DNA of 21,954 nucleotides from DATARH01 sp035534535 (GCA_035534535.1 DATLRS010000022.1:1-21954), one strand, 5' to 3'. Positions 1 through 10,395 are shown, numbered from the stretch's first letter. Made by a program: numbers and translations. The notes: generated by a model not told the origin, from the sequence alone.

Positions 1-1919
<1,919 letters not shown>

Positions 1920-1991
1920 GCTGCAGGCCTTTCCCTACCGCCTCGGGCATCGCAGCCCGACCGCACCGCACCACGGCCTCAATGCCAGCAA

Positions 1992-2019
1992 AACATAGGA
2001 TGCGCCCGCGATTAAACAA
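1992..2019 (-). promoter_or_regulatory. Possible sigma70-type promoter for ftsH
   Basis: On the minus strand TTGTTT (2019-2014) and TATGTT (1997-1992) are separated by 16 nt, 73 nt before the ftsH GTG. The match to the consensus is 3/6 and 4/6. The -35 element overlaps the tilS stop codon. It would give ftsH expression independent of the long upstream operon, which fits a heat-inducible quality-control protease, but this is inference from weak boxes. Confidence 0.25.
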
Positions 2020-3316
2020 CTGTAAAGCCCACTTGCATGAGCGCATTCGTGGGGCGGAAGACGAGGTGCGGCAGGGCCGCCACCCCGGCGCGGCGATACC
2101 CGAGATGGGGAACGGCGGCGAGCCCTCCTTCGTCCCACCAGGCCGGCAACACCGGATGGACAAGTCGCGGCAGGCCACCGCCGCGCCGCTCCATCGCGGG
2201 CCCGCCGCCCGCTCCGAGATAACCGAGCGTAAATCCGCCGGTCGCCGCCGCTGGTGATGCGGCGGCAAAGCGCCGGTCCCACGCGAGGCATCCGCCCGGT
2301 TCGAGCCGCACCGGCGGGCTCGCCGCGGCCAGTTCGCGCAGCACCAGGAACTGCCCGCGCCACGGCACAAAGCGGCATCCGCCGAGTGTGCGGGCACGCT
2401 CGGGCATCGCCATCAGCCCGGCGCACAACCGCGTGAGCCGCTCCCGCCGCGCCGGATAACGGCCGCCGCCGACACAGAGCGCGACCCGACCGAGCAGCCG
2501 CTCGATGATCTCACGATCCGCCGTCGCCAGCCGCGCCGGGTCGATCGCGGCGAAACCGGCCGGGTGGAGGGCCACCGCGCGAGCCAGCAGCGCGTCGAGG
2601 GCACGCTCGCGCCCGACCCTTTGGCGGCCGCAATCGCACAGTGCGGCGACCGCGGCGGCGACCGTGGCGGCGAGCGCGGCGTCGCTCAACAGGGCGGCAG
2701 CGACGCGCAGGCGGGCCCGCTCGAACGCCGGGTTGCGATTGCTCGGGTCGCACAGGAACGCCTGCTCAGCGGCGGCGAGGCCGGCGCGCAGACGGGCCGG
2801 CGGCACCGCCAGCAGCGGTCGAACCAGCCGGCAGCCCGCCAACTCGCGCACCGCCGGCATGCCCGCCAGGCCGTCGACGCCGCTGCCGGCGCGGCGCCGG
2901 ATCAGATATGTCTCGACCTGATCGGCACGGTGATGCGCCGTCAACAGGTGCAAAACACCATGGCGCCGGCACCAGTCGGCGAGCAGGCGGTAGCGCGCCT
3001 CGCGGGCGGCCTGCTGAATGCCGCTGGCTGGCTTGGCGCCGACCCAGGCCAGAACCGCGTGCGGGATGGCGCGGGCGGCAAGCCAGCCGGCGACGATCCG
3101 CGCCTCCTCGGCGCTCTCGGGCCGCAATCCGTGATCGACGGTCAGCGCCCAGACCTGTCCGCCGCGCTGCCGCGCCCAGCGATCTGCGAGCAACACCAGA
3201 GCAAGGCTGTCGGGGCCGCCGGACACCCCGACGGCGACCTGCGGCTGCGACTCGAAGCCGCCGATCGCGGCGAGCGCGGCGGCAAATTCCGCCACAGTCA
3301 GCGGCAGCGCCGACAT
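2012..3316 (-). CDS. tilS: tRNA(Ile)-lysidine synthase TilS
   Basis: Modifies the wobble cytidine of the CAU anticodon of tRNA-Ile2 to lysidine using ATP and lysine, changing both charging and codon reading from Met to Ile. The 434-residue product carries the N-type ATP pyrophosphatase PP-loop SGGPDS at residues 32-37, followed by LTVDHGLRPES and a LLTAHHRADQVET segment, both typical of TilS. The C-terminal part is Ala/Arg-rich and weakly conserved. The ATG at 3316 lies 5 nt after the cpoB stop, so it is almost certainly co-transcribed and possibly coupled to cpoB; no clear Shine-Dalgarno is visible. The order cpoB-tilS-ftsH is a recurrent alphaproteobacterial arrangement. Confidence 0.94.
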   Translation of the reverse strand: MSALPLTVAEFAAALAAIGGFESQPQVAVGVSGGPDSLALVLLADRWARQRGGQVWALTVDHGLRPESAEEARIVAGWLAARAIPHAVLAWVGAKPASGIQQAAREARYRLLADWCRRHGVLHLLTAHHRADQVETYLIRRRAGSGVDGLAGMPAVRELAGCRLVRPLLAVPPARLRAGLAAAEQAFLCDPSNRNPAFERARLRVAAALLSDAALAATVAAAVAALCDCGRQRVGRERALDALLARAVALHPAGFAAIDPARLATADREIIERLLGRVALCVGGGRYPARRERLTRLCAGLMAMPERARTLGGCRFVPWRGQFLVLRELAAASPPVRLEPGGCLAWDRRFAAASPAAATGGFTLGYLGAGGGPAMERRGGGLPRLVHPVLPAWWDEGGLAAVPHLGYRRAGVAALPHLVFRPTNALMQVGFTVV

Positions 3317-3321
3317 CGCGC

Positions 3322-4374
3322 TCAGCAGCCGAGCCGCTTTTTCTCCACCGCTTCGTGTTCCCTGACGGCGGAGCCCGGATGCGGAAAATCGTGGTCGAGC
3401 TGGGCAAATGCCAGGCAGGCATCCTTCTTCTGGTGGGCGCGGCCCAGCGACACGCCGAGCTTCAACAGCCCGTCGGGCGCCTTGGCGCTCTTCGGATAGC
3501 GCCGGTAGCCTTCGGCGAAAGCGCTCGCCGCCTCCATGTATTTGCCGCGGGTATAATAGGTCTCGCCGAGCCAGTATTGCGCGTTGCCGGCCAACGGATC
3601 CCGGGGATGCGCCGCGATAAAGGCCTTCAGCGCCGCTTCGGCGGCCGGGTAGTCGGCCTTTTTCAGCAGACCGAAGGCATGGTTGTACTGCGCCGACACC
3701 GAACCGCTCGGCAGCAGGCCGGCAGGCGCCGGATGCGCGGCGGCAGCGGTGCTCCCCAGCTCGGCCGGCGACGGCGGCGAACCAGGCGGCCGCAGCGTGC
3801 CAAAGATCGGTGTCGGACCCGTCGCCGGGGCGGCCATCGCTCCGCCCGGCGGCGGCATCGGCGGCTCGGGCGGCATCGCCAGCGCAGCGTCCGGCGGCGG
3901 CGTCAATTCCGTGTCGCCCGCGCCGGGCGGCGGCGGATACGGGGGAGCCGCCGCTTCGGGCCCTGGCGGCGGTGGATTGGCGGGCGGTGGATTGGCGGGC
4001 GGCGGCAAGCCAGATCCCATCCCCGCCTGGGTGAACCGCGCCGCGACGTCGCTGTTGATCTGCTCGACCCGCTGGCGGACCTGCTCGAGCCGGTTCGCGA
4101 CCTCCTCAACGCGCCCGGTGAGGTCGCGCATCTGCGTCTCGAGCCGCTCCATGCGAATTTCGGTGTTGACCGCCGTGCTGCCGTCGCCGCTCGCCGCCGA
4201 CGGCGGTACGCCGCGATAGACCTGCCGCTGCAGCATGTTGAGATCGCGTTCGAGCCGGTCGAGCCGCTCCTGTGTCGAGAGATCCTGAGCCGCGGCCGGT
4301 GCGGGCGCGCTCAGGATGGCGAGGCCAAGCGCGGCGGCAAGATAGGCGCACGGCAGGAGGGATTGCCGGAACAT
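3322..4374 (-). CDS. cpoB: Cell division coordinator CpoB / YbgF (Tol-Pal associated)
   Basis: Periplasmic Tol-Pal partner that coordinates peptidoglycan synthesis with outer-membrane constriction. The start is set at the ATG at 4374 because it opens a signal peptide (residues 1-30, cleavage likely after APAAA); the frame stays open upstream without coding character. The 350-residue product has coiled-coil segments at about 34-56 and 70-112 (YbgF trimerisation region), a long Pro/Ala-rich linker at 122-205, and C-terminal TPR repeats at 227-345, including YWLGETYYTRGKYMEAASAF. The linker is longer than in E. coli CpoB. It is the last gene of tol-pal and runs 5 nt short of tilS. A GAGG sits about 10 nt before the start. 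Confidence 0.93.
   Translation of the reverse strand: MFRQSLLPCAYLAAALGLAILSAPAPAAAQDLSTQERLDRLERDLNMLQRQVYRGVPPSAASGDGSTAVNTEIRMERLETQMRDLTGRVEEVANRLEQVRQRVEQINSDVAARFTQAGMGSGLPPPANPPPANPPPPGPEAAAPPYPPPPGAGDTELTPPPDAALAMPPEPPMPPPGGAMAAPATGPTPIFGTLRPPGSPPSPAELGSTAAAAHPAPAGLLPSGSVSAQYNHAFGLLKKADYPAAEAALKAFIAAHPRDPLAGNAQYWLGETYYTRGKYMEAASAFAEGYRRYPKSAKAPDGLLKLGVSLGRAHQKKDACLAFAQLDHDFPHPGSAVREHEAVEKKRLGC
3973..4002 (-). repeat. Two perfect tandem copies of a 15-bp unit inside cpoB
   Basis: Positions 3973-3987 and 3988-4002 are identical (unit begins TGGATTGG on the plus strand). In frame they encode a five-residue Pro/Ala/Asn block repeated twice in the CpoB linker. The flanks are degenerate versions of the same unit, as expected for slippage-driven length change in a disordered linker. 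Confidence 0.8.
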
Positions 4375-4411
4375 TCTGGGGGGCCTCGTACGATAGCGGG
4401 CCGCGCCGCGC

Positions 4412-4460
4412 TCCGGCGCGCCGTTCGGCGTTCGCGCCGGAACCGCATCGCCGTTGCGGT
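4412..4460 (-). other. Two adjacent stem-loops in the pal-cpoB spacer
   Basis: Perfect 9-bp inverted repeat 4412-4420 / 4433-4441 (TCCGGCGCG and its complement, 12-nt loop), abutting a 6-bp inverted repeat 4442-4447 / 4455-4460 (7-nt loop). They lie within the 214-nt spacer between the pal stop and the cpoB start. On the transcribed strand neither is followed by a U-run, so they look like mRNA-stability or partial-attenuation structures rather than a simple intrinsic terminator. The rest of this spacer (4461-4588) shows no gene I can support. Confidence 0.5.
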
Positions 4461-4588
4461 GCATCGTCTTTACCGGCCGGTAGCTACTAGGGTGTGTTTT
4501 GGGCAAAAAGAGGGCGCTGAGCGTCGAGCGGGGCTCGCGACCCAATCAACCCACCCTATCGGTCGGCCCCGCGCCGCGCTGCCTCGCT

Positions 4589-5089
4589 TCAGTTCACGAC
4601 CGTGACGGCAACGCGGTTCTGCGCATAGGCGTCGTCGGTTGAGCCGGGGACGATCGGCCGCTCCTTGCCGTAGCTGATCGTCGCGATGCGCGCGGCCGGG
4701 ATGCCGGCGGCGACCAGCACGTTCTTGGCCGCGTTGGCGCGCCGTTCGCCGAGGGCGAGATTGTATTCCTGGGTGCCGCGCTCGTCGCAGTGACCCTCGA
4801 TCCGCACCGAGACGTTCGGGTAATGCCGCAGCCATTGCGCCTGGCGCTGCAGGATCTGCTGGCCCTCGGAAGAGATCTCGGCGCTGTCAAAGGCAAAGAA
4901 CACGCGGTCGCCGGCCGTCGCCGCCAGATCCTGCTGCGATCCCGGCCCGAACTGCGAACTGCTGATCCCGCCCGGACCGCCCAGCCCGCCCGGGCCGCCG
5001 GGGCCACCCGGTCCTGCCGCTGGTTCCGGCGTGCTGCAGGCGGCAAGCAGCAACAGCGCCGCTGCGATGGCGATGATCCGTGGCATCAT
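4589..5089 (-). CDS. pal: Peptidoglycan-associated lipoprotein Pal
   Basis: Outer-membrane lipoprotein that binds peptidoglycan and is the target of TolB/TolA. The start is fixed by an AAGGAG Shine-Dalgarno 5 nt before the ATG at 5089; a second ATG at 5086 is an equal alternative. The 166-residue product has a lipoprotein signal with lipobox LAAC (Cys18), a Gly/Pro linker made of repeated GPGG units, and an OmpA-like domain. The diagnostic segments EGHCDERGTQEYNLALGERR and SYGKERP are present, with the Asp and Arg residues that contact diaminopimelate in Pal/OmpA proteins. Length is typical. It follows tolB after a 125-nt spacer in which I see nothing else. Confidence 0.97.
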   Translation of the reverse strand: MMPRIIAIAAALLLLAACSTPEPAAGPGGPGGPGGLGGPGGISSSQFGPGSQQDLAATAGDRVFFAFDSAEISSEGQQILQRQAQWLRHYPNVSVRIEGHCDERGTQEYNLALGERRANAAKNVLVAAGIPAARIATISYGKERPIVPGSTDDAYAQNRVAVTVVN

Positions 5090-5214
5090 GGCTACTCCTT
5101 CTCTCGATCGGTGCGATTGGCCCCGGCGGGACCGGCAACGCGACCGCCAACCCCGTTGCGCTGCGGGCTCGCGAGCACCGGCACAAAGAGGCGGCGGGAC
5201 TATATCGACGGCTT

Positions 5215-6552
5215 CTAGCGAAGCAAGGACGACCATGAGGGGTCGCTGGCATCGCCCGGCGTGTTGACTTCGCGCTGGTTGTATCCAGTCAGATCAATCG
5301 TGTAGAGCCGCGACGATTTCCGACCGGCCGAGTTGGTCCGGGATTGCCGGAAATACATCAGCACCCGGCCGTTTGGCGCCCAAGTGGGTCCCTCGACCAG
5401 AAAATCTCTGGTGAGCAGCCGCTCGCCCGAACCGTCCGGGTGCATGACGCCGATATAAAACGAGCCGCTGTCGATTTTGGTGAAGGCGATGAAGTCGCCG
5501 CGCGGCGACCAGACCGGCGTCCCATACTTGCCCGTGCCAAAGCTGATCCGCCGGATGCCGCCGCCATTGGCATTCATCACGTAGAGCTGCGGCGTGCCGC
5601 CGCGGTCGGAGTTGAACACGATCTGACTCGCATCCGGCGAATAGGAGGGTGAGGTATTGATCGCGGTGCCGCTGGTCAGCCGCGTCATGCCGCCGCCATT
5701 GAGGCCGAGGGTAAAGATGTTGCTGGCGCCGTTCTCCGAGCGGCTCAGGATCAGGCGGCTGCCGTCGGGCGAAAAGCGCGGCGCGAACGTCATGCCCGGG
5801 AAGTTGCCGATCGACCGCCGCTGGCCGCTATCGATGTTGAGCAGATAGACCTCCGGTGCGCCGCTGGCATAGGACAGATAGGTGATCTCCTGCGCCGAGG
5901 GCGAAAAGCGCGGCGTCAGCACCAGCGCGCGGCCGTCGGTCAGGTAGCGGTTGTTGGCGCCGTCCTGGTCCATGATCGCCAGGCGCCTCTCACGCCGCTG
6001 CGCCGGGCCGGACTCGGCGACATAGACGATCCGCGTATCGAAATAGCCCGATTCGCCGGTCAGCCTTTTATAGACCTCGTCGGCGATGATATGGGCGATG
6101 CGACGCCAGTTCTGCGGCGTCGTCGTATAGGCGAAGCCGGTCAGCTGCTGCGCCGCGAACACGTCCCACAGCCGGAACTCGACCCGCAGCCGGCCGTCGC
6201 CCTGCGCCTGTACCGAGCCGGTGACGAGCGCCTGGGCGTTGATCTGGCGCCAATCGGCGAATTGCGGACTCTGGCCGGCCGAGACGGTCTGGATGAAGCT
6301 GCGCGGATCGAGCGGCCGGAACAGCCCCGAACCGCCGAGATCGGCCGATACCACCTGGGCGATGTCGCGGCCGGTGTCGGCCGCCGCGCCGCCGCCGCCG
6401 GCCAGCGCCGGGATCGCGATCGGCATCGGCGTGATCTGGCCGCGAGTGATGTCGAGCCGGAGGTCGGCGCGCGCCGGCAGCGCAACCGTCAGGAGCGCAA
6501 AGACGGCGAACACCATTCGGCCGGCGGCCGAAATCCTGCGGTTTGCTCTCAT
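5215..6552 (-). CDS. tolB: Tol-Pal system periplasmic protein TolB
   Basis: Periplasmic beta-propeller linking TolA to Pal. The ATG at 6552 is chosen because it overlaps the tolA stop as ATGA, has AAGGA upstream, and opens a signal peptide ending at about ALPARA. The 445-residue product then starts DLRLDITRG, followed by an N-terminal alpha/beta domain and a six-bladed propeller with recurring blocks such as PRFSPDGSRLILSRS, PSYSPDASQIVFNSDRGG and PVWSPRGDFIAFTK. Length matches the family (about 430-450). The 4-nt overlap indicates translational coupling to tolA. Confidence 0.97.
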   Translation of the reverse strand: MRANRRISAAGRMVFAVFALLTVALPARADLRLDITRGQITPMPIAIPALAGGGGAAADTGRDIAQVVSADLGGSGLFRPLDPRSFIQTVSAGQSPQFADWRQINAQALVTGSVQAQGDGRLRVEFRLWDVFAAQQLTGFAYTTTPQNWRRIAHIIADEVYKRLTGESGYFDTRIVYVAESGPAQRRERRLAIMDQDGANNRYLTDGRALVLTPRFSPSAQEITYLSYASGAPEVYLLNIDSGQRRSIGNFPGMTFAPRFSPDGSRLILSRSENGASNIFTLGLNGGGMTRLTSGTAINTSPSYSPDASQIVFNSDRGGTPQLYVMNANGGGIRRISFGTGKYGTPVWSPRGDFIAFTKIDSGSFYIGVMHPDGSGERLLTRDFLVEGPTWAPNGRVLMYFRQSRTNSAGRKSSRLYTIDLTGYNQREVNTPGDASDPSWSSLLR

Positions 6553-7586
6553 AAGAGATCCTTCGGATTGAAGAACAGGTCGAGCTTGTGCCAGGCCTCG
6601 TATTTGTCGGGTGGCACGTGCAGCGGGGAGCATTGCGGGTTGAGCACCGCGCGCTTGGCGCTGTCCGCCGCGGCCCGGAAGTAGGGATCGCTGGCATAGC
6701 GGCCGGTATTGACGATCTCGGCTTGGCGGACCGTGCCGTCGGGATTGACCGCCGCCTTGATCTCGATGTTCAGATCCTGGGCGTCGCGCGCTCCGGCCGG
6801 AACATTCCAGCAGCGTTCGATCTGCTGAACGATCAAATCCGCTTCGCTCGCCGTCAGCTGGCTGCCGAGCGGCGCCTTTGGCTGCGAGGACGGCGGCGCG
6901 CCTTCTGTCGGCTGCGGCCGGGTGGGTGGCGTCTCGGCGGCCTGCGCGGTCTGCTGCCGCGTCAGGTTCTTCAAGAGGGCATCGAAGGCGGCCGTCTGCG
7001 GCTTGTCCGGACGCTTCTCCTCAAGATCCTTGATCAGCTTGCTGAACGCCGCGGGGTCCGGCTTTGCTTCGGGATGCGGCGCCGCGCGATGCGCCAGTTC
7101 GCGCTCGGGTTTCGGCTTGGGCGGCGGCGGTGGCGGCGGCGGCGGCGCGCGGGCTTCGACCGGTTTGGGGGGCGGCGGCGGGAGCGGCGGCGGCGCTTTG
7201 GCCTCCGGCTTCGGGTGCGGCGGCGCTGGCGCGGGCGGCGGTGCGGCGGCCGAGGGCGGCGGTTCGGAGCTTGCCGGCGGCGGAAGCGGCTTGAGTTGCG
7301 GTATCGGGGCCGGCGCCGCGAGCACCGGCACGGGCTTGGCCTCCTTTTGCGGCTGGTACGGGTTCGGGTGGGTGGCCCGGGTTTCCGGTGCGATCGTCAC
7401 CAGCTCGACCGCGATCGGCGTATCCACGGCCGGCGGCGGCCGGAACAGGCTCGGCAGGCCGAACACGATGACCGCAAGCAGGCCGAGATGCAGGATCGCC
7501 GACAGCGCGAGGCCGCTCGGCATCCCGTCTGCCGCCGCCGGGGCCGGCGCGCCGCGCTCGGCCGACATCATGCTGATCGCGGTCAC
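6549..7586 (-). CDS. tolA: Tol-Pal system inner-membrane protein TolA (proline-rich form)
   Basis: Single-span inner-membrane protein that transmits proton-motive energy from TolQR to TolB-Pal. A GTG at 7586 is used here; ATG codons at 7571 and 7568 would shorten the protein by 5-6 residues. The 345-residue product has a membrane segment (about 24-44), a long Pro-rich middle including nine consecutive prolines, then a C-terminal TolA/TonB-like domain (about 245-345) with two cysteines (RCWN and NPQCSP) likely to form the domain disulphide. The middle differs from the Ala/Lys/Glu helix of enterobacterial TolA; Pro-rich spacers are known in TonB-type proteins. Position between tolR and tolB makes the identity secure. 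Confidence 0.93.
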   Translation of the reverse strand: MTAISMMSAERGAPAPAAADGMPSGLALSAILHLGLLAVIVFGLPSLFRPPPAVDTPIAVELVTIAPETRATHPNPYQPQKEAKPVPVLAAPAPIPQLKPLPPPASSEPPPSAAAPPPAPAPPHPKPEAKAPPPLPPPPPKPVEARAPPPPPPPPPKPKPERELAHRAAPHPEAKPDPAAFSKLIKDLEEKRPDKPQTAAFDALLKNLTRQQTAQAAETPPTRPQPTEGAPPSSQPKAPLGSQLTASEADLIVQQIERCWNVPAGARDAQDLNIEIKAAVNPDGTVRQAEIVNTGRYASDPYFRAAADSAKRAVLNPQCSPLHVPPDKYEAWHKLDLFFNPKDLL

Positions 7587-7601
7587 GCCGGACCGTCCCG
7601 T

Positions 7602-8090
7602 TCAGCGCCGGGCCGACGCCGCATGGTGGCCGAGCGCCGCCGGATGAAATTTCGGCGTTTCGGCGACCAGCGACACCTTGTGGAAGCCGGCAGCGGTGAC
7701 GAGGCTCATTACCTCGAGCACCCGCCCGTAATTGATGTCCTTGTCGCCGCGCACATAGAGCACCGCGTCGGGATTGTTGTTGGTGATCGCCTGCAGGCGC
7801 TCGACCAGCGAGTCGATCGGAACGCTCGTATCCTGGATGTACACCGCGCCCTCGCGGTTGACGGTAATCGTCAACGGCTCCTTCGGCTCGTTGATCGGCG
7901 GCGCGGCGGTCTGCGGCAGGTCGACCGGCACGCCGACGGTCAGCAGCGGCGCCGTCACCATGAAAACGATCAGCAGCACCAGCATGACATCGACGAGCGG
8001 CGTCACGTTGATCTCGGACATCGGCCGATAGCGCCCGCCCCCCGCGCGGCGGCCGCCTCTGCCGTTCGGGTCAGGTGCCAACGCAGCCAT
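7602..8090 (-). CDS. tolR: Tol-Pal proton channel subunit TolR (ExbD/TolR family)
   Basis: Forms the proton-conducting stator with TolQ. The 162-residue product has a cytoplasmic N-terminus, one membrane segment (about 32-51) with the essential Asp of the family at residue 34 (MSEINVTPLVDVMLVLL), and a periplasmic ExbD-like domain with the typical YVRGDKDINYGRVLEVMSLV stretch. The Gly/Arg-rich first 20 residues are a slight N-terminal extension. The start lies 3 nt after the tolQ stop with GTGAGG just upstream, so the pair is tightly coupled. The C-terminal His/Ala tail is not conserved. Confidence 0.95.
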   Translation of the reverse strand: MAALAPDPNGRGGRRAGGGRYRPMSEINVTPLVDVMLVLLIVFMVTAPLLTVGVPVDLPQTAAPPINEPKEPLTITVNREGAVYIQDTSVPIDSLVERLQAITNNNPDAVLYVRGDKDINYGRVLEVMSLVTAAGFHKVSLVAETPKFHPAALGHHAASARR

Positions 8091-8093
8091 GCC

Positions 8094-8816
8094 TCACGGC
8101 CTTTCGTCGAGCTGGCGCGACAGGATGGCGCTGAATTCGGTAGCGAAGGCCTCCAGCCGCCCGGCATAGCGGCCGAAATCGTTCGACAGCTTGTTGTAGG
8201 CGATGACCGCCGGGATCGCCGCGACCAGCCCGAGCGCGGTGGCGAACAGCGATTCGTCGATGCCCGGCGCGACCACCGCGAGGCTGGTGTTCTTCGCCGC
8301 CGCGATCGAGGAAAAGCTGTTCATGATGCCCCACACGGTTCCAAACAGGCCGACGAACGGCGCGGTCGAACCGACCGTCGCCAGAAAGCTCATAAAGCGC
8401 TCGACCCGGTCCATCTCGCGCCCGACGGTGACGTTCATCACCCGCTCGATGCGCTGCTGCAGGCTGAGCCGCATTCCCGCGGTGCCGAGCAGGCCCTTGG
8501 CGGCGCTGCGGCGCCACTCGCGCATCGCAGCCGCGAACACCGCGCTCATCGGATCGATCGGGCGCTGGCCGACCCGATCGTAGAGATCGTCGAGCGAGCC
8601 GCCCGACCAGAAGGTCTCCTCGAAGCTGGCCGCGGCGTGCCGCAGCCGGCGCAGCCGCAAGGTCTTGTCGAAAATGACCGCCCACGACCAGAACGAGGCG
8701 AGCAGCAGCAGAAACATGACCACCTTGACGATGCTGTCCGATTGTAGAAACAGCTCAAAAATCGAAAGGGTCGGAGACACGGTGCCTGGCAGTGCGGTGG
8801 TTACGAGCGGGTTCAT
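8094..8816 (-). CDS. tolQ: Tol-Pal proton channel subunit TolQ (MotA/TolQ/ExbB family)
   Basis: Multi-span stator subunit that, with TolR, converts proton flow into TolA motion during outer-membrane constriction. The 240-residue product has three membrane segments at about 29-50, 141-165 and 188-210. The conserved signature STAPFVGLFGTVWGIMNSF lies in the second segment with the polar Thr residues that line the channel, and PGIDESLFATALGLVAAIPA in the third. Length is normal. Its ATG overlaps the ybgC stop as ATGA, and tolR follows after 3 nt. Confidence 0.97.
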   Translation of the reverse strand: MNPLVTTALPGTVSPTLSIFELFLQSDSIVKVVMFLLLLASFWSWAVIFDKTLRLRRLRHAAASFEETFWSGGSLDDLYDRVGQRPIDPMSAVFAAAMREWRRSAAKGLLGTAGMRLSLQQRIERVMNVTVGREMDRVERFMSFLATVGSTAPFVGLFGTVWGIMNSFSSIAAAKNTSLAVVAPGIDESLFATALGLVAAIPAVIAYNKLSNDFGRYAGRLEAFATEFSAILSRQLDERP

Positions 8817-9325
8817 TGATGGCGGCCTTTTATGGCGTCATTTGGACGATCGAGGGGGGCGGCGCACGACGGACCGCAGGAAAGCAGCGCTGCGCGCAGA
8901 CCCGCCGGCACCCGGCGCGGCCGGCCGTCGGCGCCGACGCAGGCGACGAGCACATCGAGGGCGACCAGCACGGTCCCGTCGCGCAGGATCTGCTGGTCGA
9001 GCCGCACGGTCGCGCCGGCAAGCTCGACGACCCGCGTCGCGACGGTCAGCGCGTCGTCGAGCCGCGCCGGCAGGCGGTAGTCGGCGCTCAATCGCCGCAC
9101 GGTGAAGATCGTGCCGGACTGCGCGACGATGGCGCTATGGGCAAAGCCGAGCGCGCGCATCATCTCGGTGCGGCCGCGTTCGGCGAATTTCAGATAATTG
9201 GCATAGTAGACGATGCCGGCCGCATCGGTGTCCTCGTAATAGACGCGCAACGGCAGGCTGTGCGTCATCGCGGAAGCGGCGCCGCGCCGCGGCAACGACG
9301 GCATTGCGGGCGCCGGCGGCGTCAT
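8813..9325 (-). CDS. ybgC: Acyl-CoA thioesterase YbgC (hot-dog fold)
   Basis: Hot-dog thioesterase that opens the tol-pal operon in most Proteobacteria; known members hydrolyse acyl-CoA or acyl-ACP and associate with phospholipid-synthesis proteins at the membrane. The signature YYEDTDAAGIVYYANYLKF carries the catalytic Asp of the 4-hydroxybenzoyl-CoA thioesterase group. The ATG at 9325 overlaps the ruvB stop as ATGA, giving 170 residues. Most relatives begin at the motif equivalent of MTHSLPLRVYY (ATG at 9268), so the extra 19 residues are uncertain; neither start has a strong Shine-Dalgarno. The stop overlaps the tolQ start. Confidence 0.92.
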   Translation of the reverse strand: MTPPAPAMPSLPRRGAASAMTHSLPLRVYYEDTDAAGIVYYANYLKFAERGRTEMMRALGFAHSAIVAQSGTIFTVRRLSADYRLPARLDDALTVATRVVELAGATVRLDQQILRDGTVLVALDVLVACVGADGRPRRVPAGLRAALLSCGPSCAAPLDRPNDAIKGRHQ

Positions 9326-10395
9326 TCCGGCTCGGGCTCGGCCCCCGTCGGGGCGAGCAGGTCGAGCTGTTGGTCGAGTTTTCCGGGCAGGCTGGCCGGC
9401 AGCGGCAGGTCGAGGTGGCGGAACGCGATCTCGGTCAGCATCCGGCCGCGCGGCGTGCGCTGCACAAAGCCCTGCTGGATCAGGTACGGCTCGATAACCT
9501 CTTCGAGCATGTCGCGCTGCTCGCTGAGCGCCGCTGCCATCGTCTCGACCCCGACCGGCCCGCCTGCGTAATGCGCGGCGATCGTCAGAAGATAGCGCCG
9601 GTCCATGCCGTCGAGGCCGCGTGCGTCGACTTCAAGGCGTAAGAGCGCCGCATCGGCGGTCGTCGCGTCGACATGCGGCCAGCCATGCACCGCCGCAAAA
9701 TCGCGGATGCGGCGCAGGAGGCGCATCGCGACGCGCGGCGTGCCGCGGGCGCGACGGGCGATCTCGGCGGCACCATCCGGCCGCAGATCGAAGGCCAGGA
9801 TGCCGGCGCCGCGCGTCACGATCTGCTGCAGCTCTGCGGGCTCATAAAACTGCAGCCGCAAGGGGATGCCGAAGCGCTCGCGCAACGGCCGGGTAATCAG
9901 CCCCGAGCGCGTGGTCGCGCCGACCAGCGTGAAGGGCGGCAGGTCGATGCGGATCGAGCGCGCGCCGGGTCCCTCGCCGATGATCAGGTCGAGCTGAAAA
10001 TCCTCCATCGCCGGATAGAGGATCTCCTCGACCGCCGGCATCAGGCGATGAATCTCGTCGATGAACAGGATATCGCGCGGCTGCAGATTGGTCAGCAGCG
10101 CGGCCAGATCGCCGGCGCGCTGGATGACCGGCCCCGAGGTGGCGCGGAACCCGACGCCGAGTTCGCGCGCTACGATCTGCGCCAGGGTCGTCTTGCCGAG
10201 GCCGGGCGGTCCGAAGAACAGCACGTGGTCGAGCGCCTCGCGGCGGCTCTTCGCCGCCTCGATGAAGACGCGCAGATTGTCGCGCAGCTGGCGCTGGCCG
10301 ACGAACTCGGCGAGCGCCAGCGGCCGGATCGAGGCCTCGGGCGCATCCTCACCGTCCCGTTCGGGGGCGGTGATGCGCGGCGCGGCCTCGCTCAC
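9322..10395 (-). CDS. ruvB: Holliday junction branch migration helicase RuvB
   Basis: AAA+ motor that drives Holliday junction branch migration with RuvA. The start is a GTG at 10395 overlapping the ruvA stop as GTGA. The 357-residue product contains Walker A GPPGLGKT at 62-69, Walker B DEIH at 113-116, sensor and arginine-finger region GATTRSGLITRPLRERFG (159-176), and the C-terminal winged-helix segment with PYLIQQGFVQRTPRGR. A short acidic tail (EPEPE) follows. It sits in the standard ruvC-ruvA-ruvB order and continues without a gap into ybgC. Confidence 0.98.
   Translation of the reverse strand: MSEAAPRITAPERDGEDAPEASIRPLALAEFVGQRQLRDNLRVFIEAAKSRREALDHVLFFGPPGLGKTTLAQIVARELGVGFRATSGPVIQRAGDLAALLTNLQPRDILFIDEIHRLMPAVEEILYPAMEDFQLDLIIGEGPGARSIRIDLPPFTLVGATTRSGLITRPLRERFGIPLRLQFYEPAELQQIVTRGAGILAFDLRPDGAAEIARRARGTPRVAMRLLRRIRDFAAVHGWPHVDATTADAALLRLEVDARGLDGMDRRYLLTIAAHYAGGPVGVETMAAALSEQRDMLEEVIEPYLIQQGFVQRTPRGRMLTEIAFRHLDLPLPASLPGKLDQQLDLLAPTGAEPEPE

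Noticed and set aside
4375..4545. N-terminal extension of cpoB to an upstream start at 4545
   Set aside because: It would bury the signal peptide behind 57 residues of non-conserved, Arg-rich sequence and covers the inverted repeats of the spacer.
2641..4605. A 654-codon plus-strand frame opposite tilS and cpoB
   Set aside because: Arg-rich low-complexity shadow of real genes with known motifs.
6588..8747. A 719-codon plus-strand frame opposite tolA, tolR and tolQ
   Set aside because: Arg/Gly repeats reflect the reverse of the TolA proline codons; the Tol genes account for the region.
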